Counted from the stretch's first letter, positions 4,686 to 11,574 are shown. The stretch is DNA of 16,036 nt from UBA10677 sp045654245 (GCA_045654245.1 JAZOMX010000041.1:1-16036), one strand, 5' to 3'. Program-made: numbers and translations. Notes: generated by a model from the letters alone, not told the origin.

Positions 4686-6630
4686 AATAGTTTACTACTA
4701 AAACCTCTCTTGTGATAGCTTCTTTATCCTTTTTTTGATAGCTACAATTTGAATAGTTTGAGTCAATTTCATAAACCTTATATTTTTTTGCCCATTCCTG
4801 CAAAATTTCATTTTTCTTTCCTTTATGTTCAAAAACATTTGATAATGCAAATTTTATTCCCTGTTCGTGGGCTTTATCTAGGAAAGAATACAAGTCTTTT
4901 TCTTCTTCAGTTCCCCAATCATGAAAGCCTCGATTTCCGTCATTGTAAGAGCCGTTAGTAATTAAATATGGTGGGTCACAATATATAAAATCATTAGTTC
5001 CAAGACCATTTAATTGTATGTTACGAAAATCTCTAGTATAAAATTCTAGATTTTTATGTTTCATTGTTTCCATAAATAACAATAAGTTTTTCTTTGTAGT
5101 TTCAGAGAACTGACTACGATTTCTACCAAAAGGATTATTATATTGCATATTGTTATTAAATCTAAATTGATAATTAAACGAAAAACATGACAATGTAAAT
5201 AAATCAATAGGATTACCTGTTTGGTTATAATAATCTCTAAAAGCTTTGTATCCTATTTCGTTTTCTTTTGTTAAATTAAATTCATTAATTTTATCTAATA
5301 TACGCTTTAATACTGTGTTTTCGTCAGCATAGCAGAAGAAACGCACCATTTCTACAACTTTACTATTTAAGTCATTGCAAATAGTTTTGTTTGCGTTCAC
5401 ATTCGCTGATACAGTGAATCCACCTGCAAACAAGTCAACAAAAGTGCCAATATTTTTTGGAAAATATTGCATTAGTTGAGGCAATAATTTGTATTTACCA
5501 CCGATGTAATTCATCGGACTTTTTACAAATCTTTTTTGGTCTAATAATGTTGAGTTAGAGTCTTTGTTTTTTTGTTTTTTTATAGTGGTAATAGTATCAT
5601 TAGTTATTTTCTTTTTTGCGTAGAAAATATATTCAAAATGTTCCGAGTCGGTTGTTTGTGGCAACTTAGATTTATAACGATTGTATGGTATTTTGTAAAG
5701 TTTAACGGAATCACTTATACAAGTAGCTTTAAGTATTTCAATAATTTCATCTGCCGATAAAAGTCCGTCATCACTATAACTAATAATTATGTGCTTAAAA
5801 TCAGCATCTTTAATTAGATTTTCAAAAGATTGTTTAACGGATTTTTTTATACAATAATTCGATTTTTCATTAGTGTAAGGTCTAACGCCTGTAACACCTT
5901 TTAAGGTTGGAGCATCATATTTTGCAACGGTCTCTAAAAGGTGGTAATTAGGCAAATATTGTCTTTCATTATAAGGCGGGTCAATGTATAATAGGTCTCC
6001 ACTTATTTTTTTAATCAATTCGTTAGCATCTTCGTTGTAACAAATATTACGTTCTTTGTTATCGTGTACACTTAATTTTACTAATTCAAAACGTTTGAAA
6101 GCACGTTTATCCCATGTTTTAAGATAGGCACCATAAGTTCCTGTAATGTTTGAAACAAAAGGAATTCCCTCTATAAGAGATGCAATAAGATATTTATATT
6201 CGTATGAATCTATGAGGTTTTTTTGTTTCCAATCTTCAATAGTATATCGAATAAAATCTATCCTGCGTGCATTTACCTCGGTTAAATACATTCTACCCGC
6301 ACTACCAATTGGAGAGTATTCTTCAGTAATGAACCCTGAAAAATTTGAGCAGTCTGTTGTTTCTAAATAAGAAATAACATCATCTATTCCAAAGTCTTTA
6401 AGTTTAGAGAATTTCGGAATTACGTTATTTTCAATAGTAGAAGCTGTTAAAATATGTGAAAAATATAGCAAGTCGTTGCTTATGATTCTATAATATTTTT
6501 TAAAAAAACGAGAAACAGAGCCTGTTCCTGCAAATATATCGCAGAAAATTTGATTATTGTCGGTGCAGTTTTCATCTATAACTTCTTTTATTTTCTCTAA
6601 AAGGTTTGTTTTGTTTCCAATAAATCTCAT
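4684..6630 (-). CDS. DNA adenine N6-methyltransferase with two fused D12-class domains (M.FokI-like)
   Basis: This is the protective methyltransferase of the system. Two complete D12-class (Dam-type) domains are fused in 648 residues. Domain 1 (about 1-340) has MRFIGNK, the AdoMet loop DIFAGTGS (31-38) and catalytic DPPY (217-220) followed by NERQYLPNYH. A lysine-rich linker (about 340-370) leads to domain 2, with MNYIGGKYKL (373-382), DLFAGGF (399-405) and DPPY (552-555). Length and layout match, from memory, M.FokI and M.StsI, where each half methylates one strand of the asymmetric site GGATG/CATCC. A similar asymmetric target is therefore likely here; the exact sequence is an inference. 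It has its own promoter at 6661-6689, and an AGGATG-containing stretch serves as ribosome site. Confidence 0.93.
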   Translation of the reverse strand: MRFIGNKTNLLEKIKEVIDENCTDNNQIFCDIFAGTGSVSRFFKKYYRIISNDLLYFSHILTASTIENNVIPKFSKLKDFGIDDVISYLETTDCSNFSGFITEEYSPIGSAGRMYLTEVNARRIDFIRYTIEDWKQKNLIDSYEYKYLIASLIEGIPFVSNITGTYGAYLKTWDKRAFKRFELVKLSVHDNKERNICYNEDANELIKKISGDLLYIDPPYNERQYLPNYHLLETVAKYDAPTLKGVTGVRPYTNEKSNYCIKKSVKQSFENLIKDADFKHIIISYSDDGLLSADEIIEILKATCISDSVKLYKIPYNRYKSKLPQTTDSEHFEYIFYAKKKITNDTITTIKKQKNKDSNSTLLDQKRFVKSPMNYIGGKYKLLPQLMQYFPKNIGTFVDLFAGGFTVSANVNANKTICNDLNSKVVEMVRFFCYADENTVLKRILDKINEFNLTKENEIGYKAFRDYYNQTGNPIDLFTLSCFSFNYQFRFNNNMQYNNPFGRNRSQFSETTKKNLLLFMETMKHKNLEFYTRDFRNIQLNGLGTNDFIYCDPPYLITNGSYNDGNRGFHDWGTEEEKDLYSFLDKAHEQGIKFALSNVFEHKGKKNEILQEWAKKYKVYEIDSNYSNCSYQKKDKEAITREVLVVNY

Positions 6631-6634
6631 TTTA

Positions 6635-6649
6635 CATCCTATAACATCC
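6635..6649 (-). promoter_or_regulatory. Tandem GGATG sites in the methyltransferase leader
   Basis: On the minus strand TAGGATGT occurs twice, 10 bp apart, between the predicted transcription start and the ATG; the second overlaps the ribosome site. GGATG is the M.FokI target, so if this enzyme shares that specificity the sites could allow self-regulation. Functionally unproven. Confidence 0.35.
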
Positions 6650-6660
6650 TAGCTGTTATT

Positions 6661-6689
6661 AGTATATCTTAGATTTAATAGATTGTCAA
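6661..6689 (-). promoter_or_regulatory. Promoter of the methyltransferase gene
   Basis: On the minus strand a perfect TTGACA (6684-6689), a 17-bp spacer and TATACT (6661-6666). It is stronger by sequence than the controller-nuclease promoter, which fits the need to make methyltransferase first. Confidence 0.8.
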
Positions 6690-6744
6690 GGACTTTAATT
6701 TCATGCAACAAACAAACTTAAAAGGATTTGCCAATAATCATTCA

Positions 6745-6848
6745 AAGAAGATGTTCGCGGTCGCGATTTAGCGACCAAGGGAAACGCAGTTTCCTGCCCT
6801 CCCCCCTCGAGCATACGGAAGAGAACTCTTCGAGCGTAAGCGAAGAAG
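6745..6848 (+). repeat. Multi-hairpin repeat, copy C (halves in swapped order)
   Basis: The sequence carries the second half of the repeat (GAAGATGTTCGCGGTCGCG through AGTTTCCTGCCCTCC, about 6747-6803). Only then comes the first half (GAGCATACGG to AAGCGAAGAAG, 6809-6848), both on the plus strand as in copy B. It is what one would see across the junction of two tandem units or after circularisation. There is no tRNA 3'-end tail. Together with copy B it brackets the restriction-modification genes in direct orientation. The rest of 6631-6944 holds the methyltransferase promoter, an inverted repeat and a terminator, but no gene that I can see. Confidence 0.8.
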
Positions 6849-6854
6849 TGCACT

Positions 6855-6898
6855 TTCCTATAAATTTTTTAATGTTTCAAAAAATTCCTTATAGGGAA
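6855..6898. repeat. Long inverted repeat
   Basis: TTCCTATAAATTTTTT (6855-6870) faces AAAAAAT, a TCC bulge and TTATAGGGAA (6879-6898) across an 8-base loop. It abuts the terminator at 6897-6923. It could be a second terminator or the end of a lost element. Confidence 0.5.
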
Positions 6899-6923
6899 CA
6901 CCTTTTTTGAGTGGTGTTTTTTT
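6897..6923 (+). terminator. Plus-strand terminator with no obvious upstream gene
   Basis: AACACC pairs with GGTGTT and is followed by Ts. The nearest annotated genes on both sides are on the minus strand, so this plus-oriented terminator serves either the repeat C region or a vanished gene. Confidence 0.55.
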
Positions 6924-6944
6924 AATGCTATCTTTTGAAATAAT

Positions 6945-7334
6945 TTATAATTTTTTAATCAACCTTTCTATTTCTTTTATAACCTTAATGAAAGTTTCGT
7001 CGCTACAACCTGTTGGGTCTTGCAAGCCCCAATCTGCGTCAAACCCTTTTTGTGTGAACGGACATTTTACGCCACAACCCATTGAAATCATTATATCCAT
7101 TTCAGGAATTTTATCCATCGTTTTCGGATATTGCGTTTGCTCCATATCAATCCCGTAAAGGGTTTTCATAAGCCTTACGGCGTCTTGATTGATTTTATCT
7201 TTCGTTTCCGTTCCTGCCGAATAAAAATCAAACTTATCACTCAAAAACTTTTTACCGAGCGCCTCTGCAATTTGACTTCTACAAGAATTATGCACGCAAA
7301 TAAATGCTATTTTTTTCTTTTCCAAAACGGACAC
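6945..7334 (-). CDS. arsC: Arsenate reductase / low-molecular-weight phosphatase family (ArsC type)
   Basis: The protein has the fold of low-molecular-weight protein tyrosine phosphatases used by thioredoxin-type arsenate reductases, which reduce arsenate to arsenite for export. The CX5R phosphate loop is CVHNSCR (13-19). Two further cysteines in GCGVKCP (87 and 91) fit the redox relay, and the acid loop is around DP at 106-107. The first codon is a GTG inside the end of the upstream gene (28-bp overlap). A TTG three codons later (7323-7325) sits at a better distance from AGAGG and may be the true start. No arsenite pump or ArsR gene is in view, so a phosphatase role cannot be excluded. Confidence 0.85.
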   Translation of the reverse strand: MSVLEKKKIAFICVHNSCRSQIAEALGKKFLSDKFDFYSAGTETKDKINQDAVRLMKTLYGIDMEQTQYPKTMDKIPEMDIMISMGCGVKCPFTQKGFDADWGLQDPTGCSDETFIKVIKEIERLIKKL

Positions 7335-7999
7335 CTCTCATCTATACATTGATTGTTATTTTGTGAACGAGAGCAAATAATATCATTAAGTTCCATTTCC
7401 ACGCCTAAATTCTCTTTTACAAACTCTACTGCTTGAATAATGGCCGTGTAAGAATTTCGCTTACAACAGCGTGGACCACCGATTTTACCTATCGCATCAA
7501 GAGATTTGCCCGTCATTTGGTTAGCAAGTCCCCAAGGCTTATTAGCAAGCGGATTTGCTTGCGTTATTACCGAAACGAACATTCCCGTGCTAATTCCCGC
7601 ACCACAAGCGCCCCAAAAACCACAAGCGCCACCCGGAACTTTTTCCGCACGAGATTTAAGTTCTTGCAGTCCTTTTTCAAGGTCTATTTTGCCCCCTGCG
7701 TTTTTATAAGCCGTTAAAAGCGCGCTACCAACCATAACGTGATGTTCCGGTCCGTGCATATGACAAAAAGGTAAACTCATAAGTTTTTCCATTATCGCTA
7801 CGGGGTTTTTAGATTTTTCGTTTAAACACACGGCAAAAATACCGTCTATTCCTTTGGTGTGACAAGCGTCGCAAACGTAATGCCCGTTTATACAAACGGT
7901 TTTCGTGTTTTCAATTTTTTTACAAACGACGCATTGTATTTGTTGCTCGCCGTCTAAATATTTAAGCGGAGCGCCACATATCAAACATTCTTCTTTCAT
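7307..7999 (-). CDS. DUF5714 family cysteine-rich protein
   Basis: This matches, from memory, the DUF5714 family of anaerobic bacteria and archaea, whose function is unknown. The N-terminus is a zinc-ribbon-like set: CLIC (5-8), CVVC (23-26), C36, and CDAC (43-46). The central part has a CHMHGPEHH metal-type motif (79-87) and the glycine/cysteine stretch GGACGFWGACGAG (124-136), followed by CC at 178-179 and late cysteines at 209, 218 and 223. So many cysteines suggest metal or Fe-S binding in the cytoplasm. It overlaps arsC, so the two are translationally coupled. Two upstream genes in one message suggest a shared arsenic or sulfur/selenium redox role, which is inference only. The ribosome site is weak. 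Confidence 0.8.
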   Translation of the reverse strand: MKEECLICGAPLKYLDGEQQIQCVVCKKIENTKTVCINGHYVCDACHTKGIDGIFAVCLNEKSKNPVAIMEKLMSLPFCHMHGPEHHVMVGSALLTAYKNAGGKIDLEKGLQELKSRAEKVPGGACGFWGACGAGISTGMFVSVITQANPLANKPWGLANQMTGKSLDAIGKIGGPRCCKRNSYTAIIQAVEFVKENLGVEMELNDIICSRSQNNNQCIDERCPFWKRKK

Positions 8000-8030
8000 A
8001 CTTTACCAAGTTTTATTTTAGGATATAATA

Positions 8031-8059
8031 ATTGTACATATTTTTGTTAAAAAAGTCAA
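8031..8059 (-). promoter_or_regulatory. Promoter of the DUF5714-arsC operon
   Basis: On the minus strand TTGACT (8054-8059), 17 bp and TACAAT (8031-8036), about 30 bases before the ATG. No clear ArsR-type operator dyad is seen. Confidence 0.7.
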
Positions 8060-8119
8060 CACCCTAATACCAGCCCGCTCACTACAAATATCTTCCACCT
8101 CTCTTCAATTTCTTAATAT

Positions 8120-8151
8120 AAAAAGGACCAACCGAAGTTAGTCCTTTTTTT
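8120..8151. terminator. Terminator of the zinc-ribbon/TM2 gene (bidirectional)
   Basis: AAAAAGGAC pairs with GTCCTTTTT, extended inside by AAC/GTT around a CGAA loop with one mismatch. It ends the minus-strand gene at 8167 and could also block plus-strand readthrough. Confidence 0.85.
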
Positions 8152-8166
8152 GTCGTAAATTATTTG

Positions 8167-8493
8167 TTAATCCTTAAAATAACCTATATTTGACGACTGT
8201 TTTGCGTTAAACGTAAAGTTACAAATTGACGCAACTAGCGCGTAAATTCCAAACGTTATCGCTGGTAAAAAGAAATAAGCGCACGTTCTAGATTTCCAAC
8301 CGTTAGGTTTAAGCGAAGTATGATTGATAATGAAACTACCTATCCACCCCAAGAAAAAGGTAAGTAAAAATCTAATTGCGTTTTTACCGTCGTTAGACGC
8401 CAAAATCGGCGCACTTTTAATTCTACATCCACAATGTACGCAAATTTCAGCATCCTCGTGAACTTCACTACCACATTTCGAACAATAAGCCAT
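8167..8493 (-). CDS. Zinc-ribbon and TM2-domain small membrane protein
   Basis: The 108-residue protein has an N-terminal zinc ribbon (CSKCG at 4-8, CVHCG at 18-22). A TM2-like region follows: two hydrophobic segments (about 40-57 and 71-93) joined by a polar turn containing NGWKSRT. The layout is known from many Firmicute proteins of unknown function. The zinc ribbon faces the cytoplasm in the likely topology. A strong AGGAGG ribosome site precedes the ATG. Its promoter contains a perfect palindrome, and the divergent XRE gene next door almost certainly encodes its repressor. Confidence 0.85.
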   Translation of the reverse strand: MAYCSKCGSEVHEDAEICVHCGCRIKSAPILASNDGKNAIRFLLTFFLGWIGSFIINHTSLKPNGWKSRTCAYFFLPAITFGIYALVASICNFTFNAKQSSNIGYFKD

Positions 8494-8525
8494 AAATTTT
8501 CCTCCTTTGAATAAAATATATTTAT

Positions 8526-8554
8526 ATTATAATCTTACAATTGTAAGAAGTCAA
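8526..8554 (-). promoter_or_regulatory. Promoter of the TM2 gene with operator palindrome as spacer
   Basis: On the minus strand TTGACT (8549-8554), a 17-bp spacer and a perfect TATAAT (8526-8531). The spacer is almost entirely the palindrome TCTTACAATTGTAAGA (8533-8548), so a bound repressor would exclude RNA polymerase. Confidence 0.85.
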
Positions 8555-8562
8555 GTATTTTT

Positions 8563-8576
8563 CTTACAAAAGTGAG
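8563..8576. promoter_or_regulatory. Second, weaker operator near the XRE start codon
   Basis: CTTACAAAAGTGAG is an imperfect version of CTTACAATTGTAAG, centred 29 bp (about three helical turns) from the first site and immediately before the XRE ATG. This arrangement fits cooperative binding and autoregulation. Confidence 0.6.
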
Positions 8577-8579
8577 AAA

Positions 8580-8807
8580 ATGTTATATATGATGGGATAC
8601 GAAAACAAATTCAAAGAAAATTTAAAAGAATTGCGTCAGGAAAAAAATCTAGGTCAAGTTGAACTTGCTAAAGCAATCGGCGTAAGCAAAGGCATAATAA
8701 GTTTGTGGGAAAACGGATTAAGAGAGCCAAGTATGTACTGTTTAATGTCACTTGCGGATTTTTTTGCTATAACGATTGACGAACTGGTCGGCTTTAATCA
8801 AAAGTAG
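8580..8807 (+). CDS. XRE-family repressor of the TM2 gene (and itself)
   Basis: A 75-residue, single-domain Cro/C1-type DNA-binding protein. The helices are FKENLKELRQEKNLGQVELA, then VSKGIISLWENGLREPS as recognition region (about 34-50), then a helix ending in AITIDELVGF. It lies divergent from the TM2 gene, and the intergenic region holds two related operator palindromes. The start is uncertain: the ATG at 8580 has no proper ribosome site, and ATGs at 8589 and 8592 are alternatives. The domain starts later, so its function is unaffected. The role as repressor is inferred from operator position over the -35/-10 spacer. Confidence 0.85.
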   Translation: MLYMMGYENKFKENLKELRQEKNLGQVELAKAIGVSKGIISLWENGLREPSMYCLMSLADFFAITIDELVGFNQK

Positions 8808-8827
8808 TATTACGGCTTTTAATAGAG

Positions 8828-8876
8828 AAAAAGAACGGGCTTACGCGCTCTTTCCATAGGGATTTTAATGCAATAT
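8828..8876 (+). repeat. Small dispersed repeat family 2, copy 1
   Basis: The core is AAAAAGAACG, then GGGCTTACGCGCTC (a short imperfect hairpin), then CATAGGGATTTT and TGCAATATA. It matches the sequences at 15712-15764 (same strand) and 10067-10109 (opposite strand) in the same order of blocks. Non-coding. Confidence 0.65.
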
Positions 8877-8886
8877 ACAAAAGCAT

Positions 8887-8915
8887 TTGATTTTTTATAT
8901 GGAATATGCTATTAT
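8887..8915 (+). promoter_or_regulatory. Promoter of the lipoprotein gene
   Basis: TTGATT (8887-8892), a 17-bp spacer and TATTAT (8910-8915), about 70 bases before the ATG at 8984, which has an AAAGGGG ribosome site. Confidence 0.5.
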
Positions 8916-8983
8916 AAATAAAGTAAAAGATGAACTTTTAATAATATTTAACTTTTTCACTATTTAAAACAAAGGGGTTTTAC

Positions 8984-9967
8984 ATGAGAAAAATTTGCAA
9001 GGTTTTTTTATTTGTTTTTTTATTTATTATTGTTATTACTTCTTCAGCTTGCGACTCATCTAATAATAGTTCAAATAATAATGACACCCAAATAACTAAA
9101 CCTATAGAAACTATAACTTTAGATGTATCTTCTAAAGCTATAGAATTAGGTGATTCTATAACAATATGCGCAGAGGTGAACCCTGTTGATACAGACGATT
9201 GCATAGTGTGGTCAAGCACAAATGAGGATGTATTAATTGTTGAAAACGGTGTGATTAAATCTGTCGGCGTTGGAACTGCAGGTATTTCAGTTAAAGCAAA
9301 AAATGGGGAAATAAGTAATAGTGTTTCATTTAAGGTAATGCCTAAAAGTAATGGGCAAAGCGATATAAATAAGTGCACAACAATAACAAATTCTGCCACT
9401 TTAACAATAACAAACAAATGTTATAATACTTTTTTAGGTATTACAACAAAATCTGAAACAAAAACCTTTACAGCCACGATTTTTAAGCAAAGCAGTACAA
9501 CATATTATTTTATTACTGGTTATGATAATTTTAAAAAGATTGATGGATATGATTATCAAGAGTGGACAGCCAAAGATTGCAACGGCAAGAAATATGAAAT
9601 AAATTCTATACAATACGAAAGGGATTATTCTCTTGGAAACAATTTTAGAATGGCAATTGGTAGCATAAATGCTTATAATCTTGGCGTATTACCAGTTTCG
9701 TCACGTGGGTATTATTACAATGATGAAAGACTTTATGTCAAAGATGGTACCACGTTCAAAACAACTTATATGAATGAAACTGTTGCTGGCTCTTCCCCTG
9801 TTACATCAAGAATAAAATATAAAGAGAGTTTATATGGTTCTCCTGTTTTAGATAGTGATTTTAATTTTGTTGGCTTAGTTATAAGAAAAGATTCATTTAT
9901 GGGTTATGCAGATTTTGTAGCTACTTGGAAAATGAATGAGTTTATTAAAAGCTGTGGACTCGCTTAA
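8984..9967 (+). CDS. Lipoprotein with BIG2-like Ig domain and a degenerate trypsin-like domain
   Basis: A surface lipoprotein. The signal peptide (about 1-22) ends in SSAC, with Cys23 as lipid anchor, followed by a Ser/Asn-rich spacer (24-36). Residues about 41-118 look like a bacterial Ig-like domain of group 2: ITLDVSSKAIELGDSITICAE and later WSSTNEDVLIVENGVIKSVGVGTAGISV. The C-terminal half (about 155-325) has the rhythm of a chymotrypsin-fold protease (YYFITGYDNF, FRMAIGSI, LYGSPVLDSDFNFVGLVI). However, the usual histidine and serine positions are Gly179 or Tyr180 and Tyr284, so it is probably inactive. The gene is A+T rich and stands alone, perhaps acquired. A binding or scaffold role is inferred, not shown. 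Confidence 0.75.
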   Translation: MRKICKVFLFVFLFIIVITSSACDSSNNSSNNNDTQITKPIETITLDVSSKAIELGDSITICAEVNPVDTDDCIVWSSTNEDVLIVENGVIKSVGVGTAGISVKAKNGEISNSVSFKVMPKSNGQSDINKCTTITNSATLTITNKCYNTFLGITTKSETKTFTATIFKQSSTTYYFITGYDNFKKIDGYDYQEWTAKDCNGKKYEINSIQYERDYSLGNNFRMAIGSINAYNLGVLPVSSRGYYYNDERLYVKDGTTFKTTYMNETVAGSSPVTSRIKYKESLYGSPVLDSDFNFVGLVIRKDSFMGYADFVATWKMNEFIKSCGLA

Positions 9968-9969
9968 CA

Positions 9970-10058
9970 TTTAAGGTGTAGCACACTATACTTTGCTCTG
10001 CAAAGTCGTGTGTTTTACAAAGCAAAAAAAGGATAGCAAAATTTTTGCTATCCTTTTA
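9970..10058 (+). terminator. Two consecutive hairpins behind the lipoprotein gene
   Basis: The first hairpin pairs CACAC with GTGTG and CTTTGC with GCAAAG (about 9983-10013). The second, AAAAGGATAGCAAAA with TTTGCTATCCTTTT (about 10027-10058), is a strong intrinsic terminator usable in both directions. Confidence 0.8.
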
Positions 10059-10066
10059 AAGTGTCT

Positions 10067-10109
10067 AAAAAATCCCTAAGGGAAACGCCCTTACGCTCGT
10101 TCTTTTTTT
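10067..10109 (-). repeat. Small dispersed repeat family 2, copy 3 (minus strand)
   Basis: Read on the minus strand it gives AAAAAAAGAACG, AGCGTAAGGGCGTTTCCC, TTAGGGATTTTTTA, aligning block by block with the copies at 8828 and 15712. The plus-strand open frame that starts at 10061 (SLRETPLRSFFF) is just a translation of this repeat. Confidence 0.6.
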
Positions 10110-10181
10110 GCGCTTTCAATCAAGCAAAAAGTATTTTTCCGTTATATCTATTATTATTTTCGCATAGAATTATAGTGGATT

Positions 10182-10706
10182 ATGGAAAAACGGCTTTTTA
10201 TTTGGCAAATCGTGGGAATAACTTTTACGGCGGTAACGGGGACTTTGCTCCATTTTTTATATCAATGGACGAAGTGGAGAATTTTTGCGCCCGTATCGGC
10301 GGTTAACGAATCGACTTGGGAGCATATGAAACTAGCATTCGTTCCGTCGCTACTCTTTGCCGTGACGCAATCTTTCTTCGCAGAGGAATACGGCAATTTT
10401 TGGCTCGTAAAACTAATCGGAATTTCGGTAGGAACTGCGCTTATTCCCGTTATTTTCTATACTTTGCGAGGAAGTTTTGGAGAGGTATCCACCGTAATTG
10501 ATATTACGATTTTCTTCGTCGCGGTAATTTGCGAATATCTTCTTGAATTTTACCTATTTGGAATAATCGAGTGTAATCTTTATCAAAAATTGATATCTCT
10601 TTCTTTGCTTTTGCTTGGCGTGGTAGCGTTTACTCTGTTCACCTTCTACCCGCCTCAAATCCCGTTATTTTTAGACCCAGTTACAAACGGTTACGGCATA
10701 ACCTAG
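10182..10706 (+). CDS. DUF6512 family integral membrane protein
   Basis: A 174-residue polytopic membrane protein of the DUF6512 family of Firmicutes, unknown function. About five transmembrane helices can be drawn (roughly 7-28, 50-67, 72-94, 103-128 and 136-156). The family signature is the polar VNESTWEH stretch (41-48) between helices 1 and 2. A short hydrophilic tail follows helix 5. The ribosome site is poor (GTGGAT), and the ATG is chosen because the first helix begins seven residues later. It is not linked to its neighbours, being bounded by terminators on both sides. Confidence 0.8.
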   Translation: MEKRLFIWQIVGITFTAVTGTLLHFLYQWTKWRIFAPVSAVNESTWEHMKLAFVPSLLFAVTQSFFAEEYGNFWLVKLIGISVGTALIPVIFYTLRGSFGEVSTVIDITIFFVAVICEYLLEFYLFGIIECNLYQKLISLSLLLLGVVAFTLFTFYPPQIPLFLDPVTNGYGIT

Positions 10707-10710
10707 CAAT

Positions 10711-10740
10711 TAAAAAGCAACCTTTCAGGGTTGCTTTTTT
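10711..10740. terminator. Shared terminator of DUF6512 and the AraC-type gene
   Basis: AAAAAGCAACC and GGTTGCTTTTT form an 11-bp stem with A- and T-runs on both sides, between two convergent genes. It begins 5 bases after one stop codon and touches the other. Confidence 0.9.
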
Positions 10741-11574
10741 CTATATCTTCTTCTTTTTTCTATACTCTAAGGGCGTAAAAGTCGTGTATTTTCTAAACGC
10801 GGTAGAAAACTGCGCTTGGTCGCAAAAGCCCGACTCGGTTGCAACTGCGGAAACGGGCAAGTCAGTCTCGACGAGCAACCGTTTTGCTATGCGAACTCGC
10901 TCTTTGATAATCGCTTTATGGATAGTAAGCCCCGTGCTGTTTTTGAACACTCGGTTTAGGTAAAACGAGTGATAGCCAAGCGCCTTTCCTATTTCCTCGT
11001 TGTTAATCTCACGAGCGTAATTTTGGCGTATATACAGCGTTATTTTCCCTACGATTTCGGGAAGAGCAACGTCCGTCGAACTTTGGCGTTTGGCGATATA
11101 ACACAAGACTTCTTTTATAATTGCCGAACTTTGAGCGTCCTCAACCTCGGAAGGGTATGCGCTTGAGAGTAAGCACTTTTCTAGTCTATTTTCCACCTCG
11201 AAACAATTAGAAAGGATTATTGCGTTCTCGAACCCCTCGGGAAAGTCTTTTTCCAAAACTAAACTTTGGTCAAACGAGGCAATATCTTTTGATTTAATAA
11301 ACGACTTTTTAATATTATCGTTCTCTCTCGTAAAATCAAAGTTGATTACGATAACTTTGACCTTTCCCTCGAAATAGTACGGCGTTCCCGACGGCAAATA
11401 AATGAGTATTCCGGGGCAAAGAGACACTCTTTCTCGCCCTAAAACGAGCGTAGCAAAGCCCTCTTCGACAAAAAAAAGACGATGGTCGTACGAACAAGAA
11501 AGTGGCGCGGACGAGATTACCGACGGTTGAAGAGCGGAATAACGCATAAATGGATTTGTATGACAAAGTTTCAT
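10741..11574 (-). CDS. AraC-family transcriptional regulator
   Basis: A 277-residue regulator with an N-terminal cupin-like sensor (about 15-100, with GILIYLPSGTPYYF) and a C-terminal double helix-turn-helix (about 178-275). The first recognition unit is INNEEIGKALGYHSFYLNRVFKNSTG. The second is LPVSAVATESGFCDQAQFSTAFRKY, ending in the family signature TPLEYRK. It is divergent from the U32/Fe-S operon, so it probably senses a small molecule and switches that operon. AraC proteins usually bind direct repeats, and two AGTTTGTTTTTT boxes exactly 21 bp apart lie just downstream of its own -10. The ribosome site is AAGGA. The ligand is unknown. Confidence 0.93.
   Translation of the reverse strand: MKLCHTNPFMRYSALQPSVISSAPLSCSYDHRLFFVEEGFATLVLGRERVSLCPGILIYLPSGTPYYFEGKVKVIVINFDFTRENDNIKKSFIKSKDIASFDQSLVLEKDFPEGFENAIILSNCFEVENRLEKCLLSSAYPSEVEDAQSSAIIKEVLCYIAKRQSSTDVALPEIVGKITLYIRQNYAREINNEEIGKALGYHSFYLNRVFKNSTGLTIHKAIIKERVRIAKRLLVETDLPVSAVATESGFCDQAQFSTAFRKYTTFTPLEYRKKKKI

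Noticed and set aside
3065..6630. Type I or type III restriction system, or a toxin-antitoxin pair
   Set aside because: There is no helicase or specificity subunit. A controller, a stand-alone nuclease and a double-domain D12 methyltransferase fit a type II system.
10061..10306. Plus-strand open frame beginning MSKKSLRETPLRS
   Set aside because: It starts inside the small repeat and then runs out of frame through the start of the DUF6512 gene.
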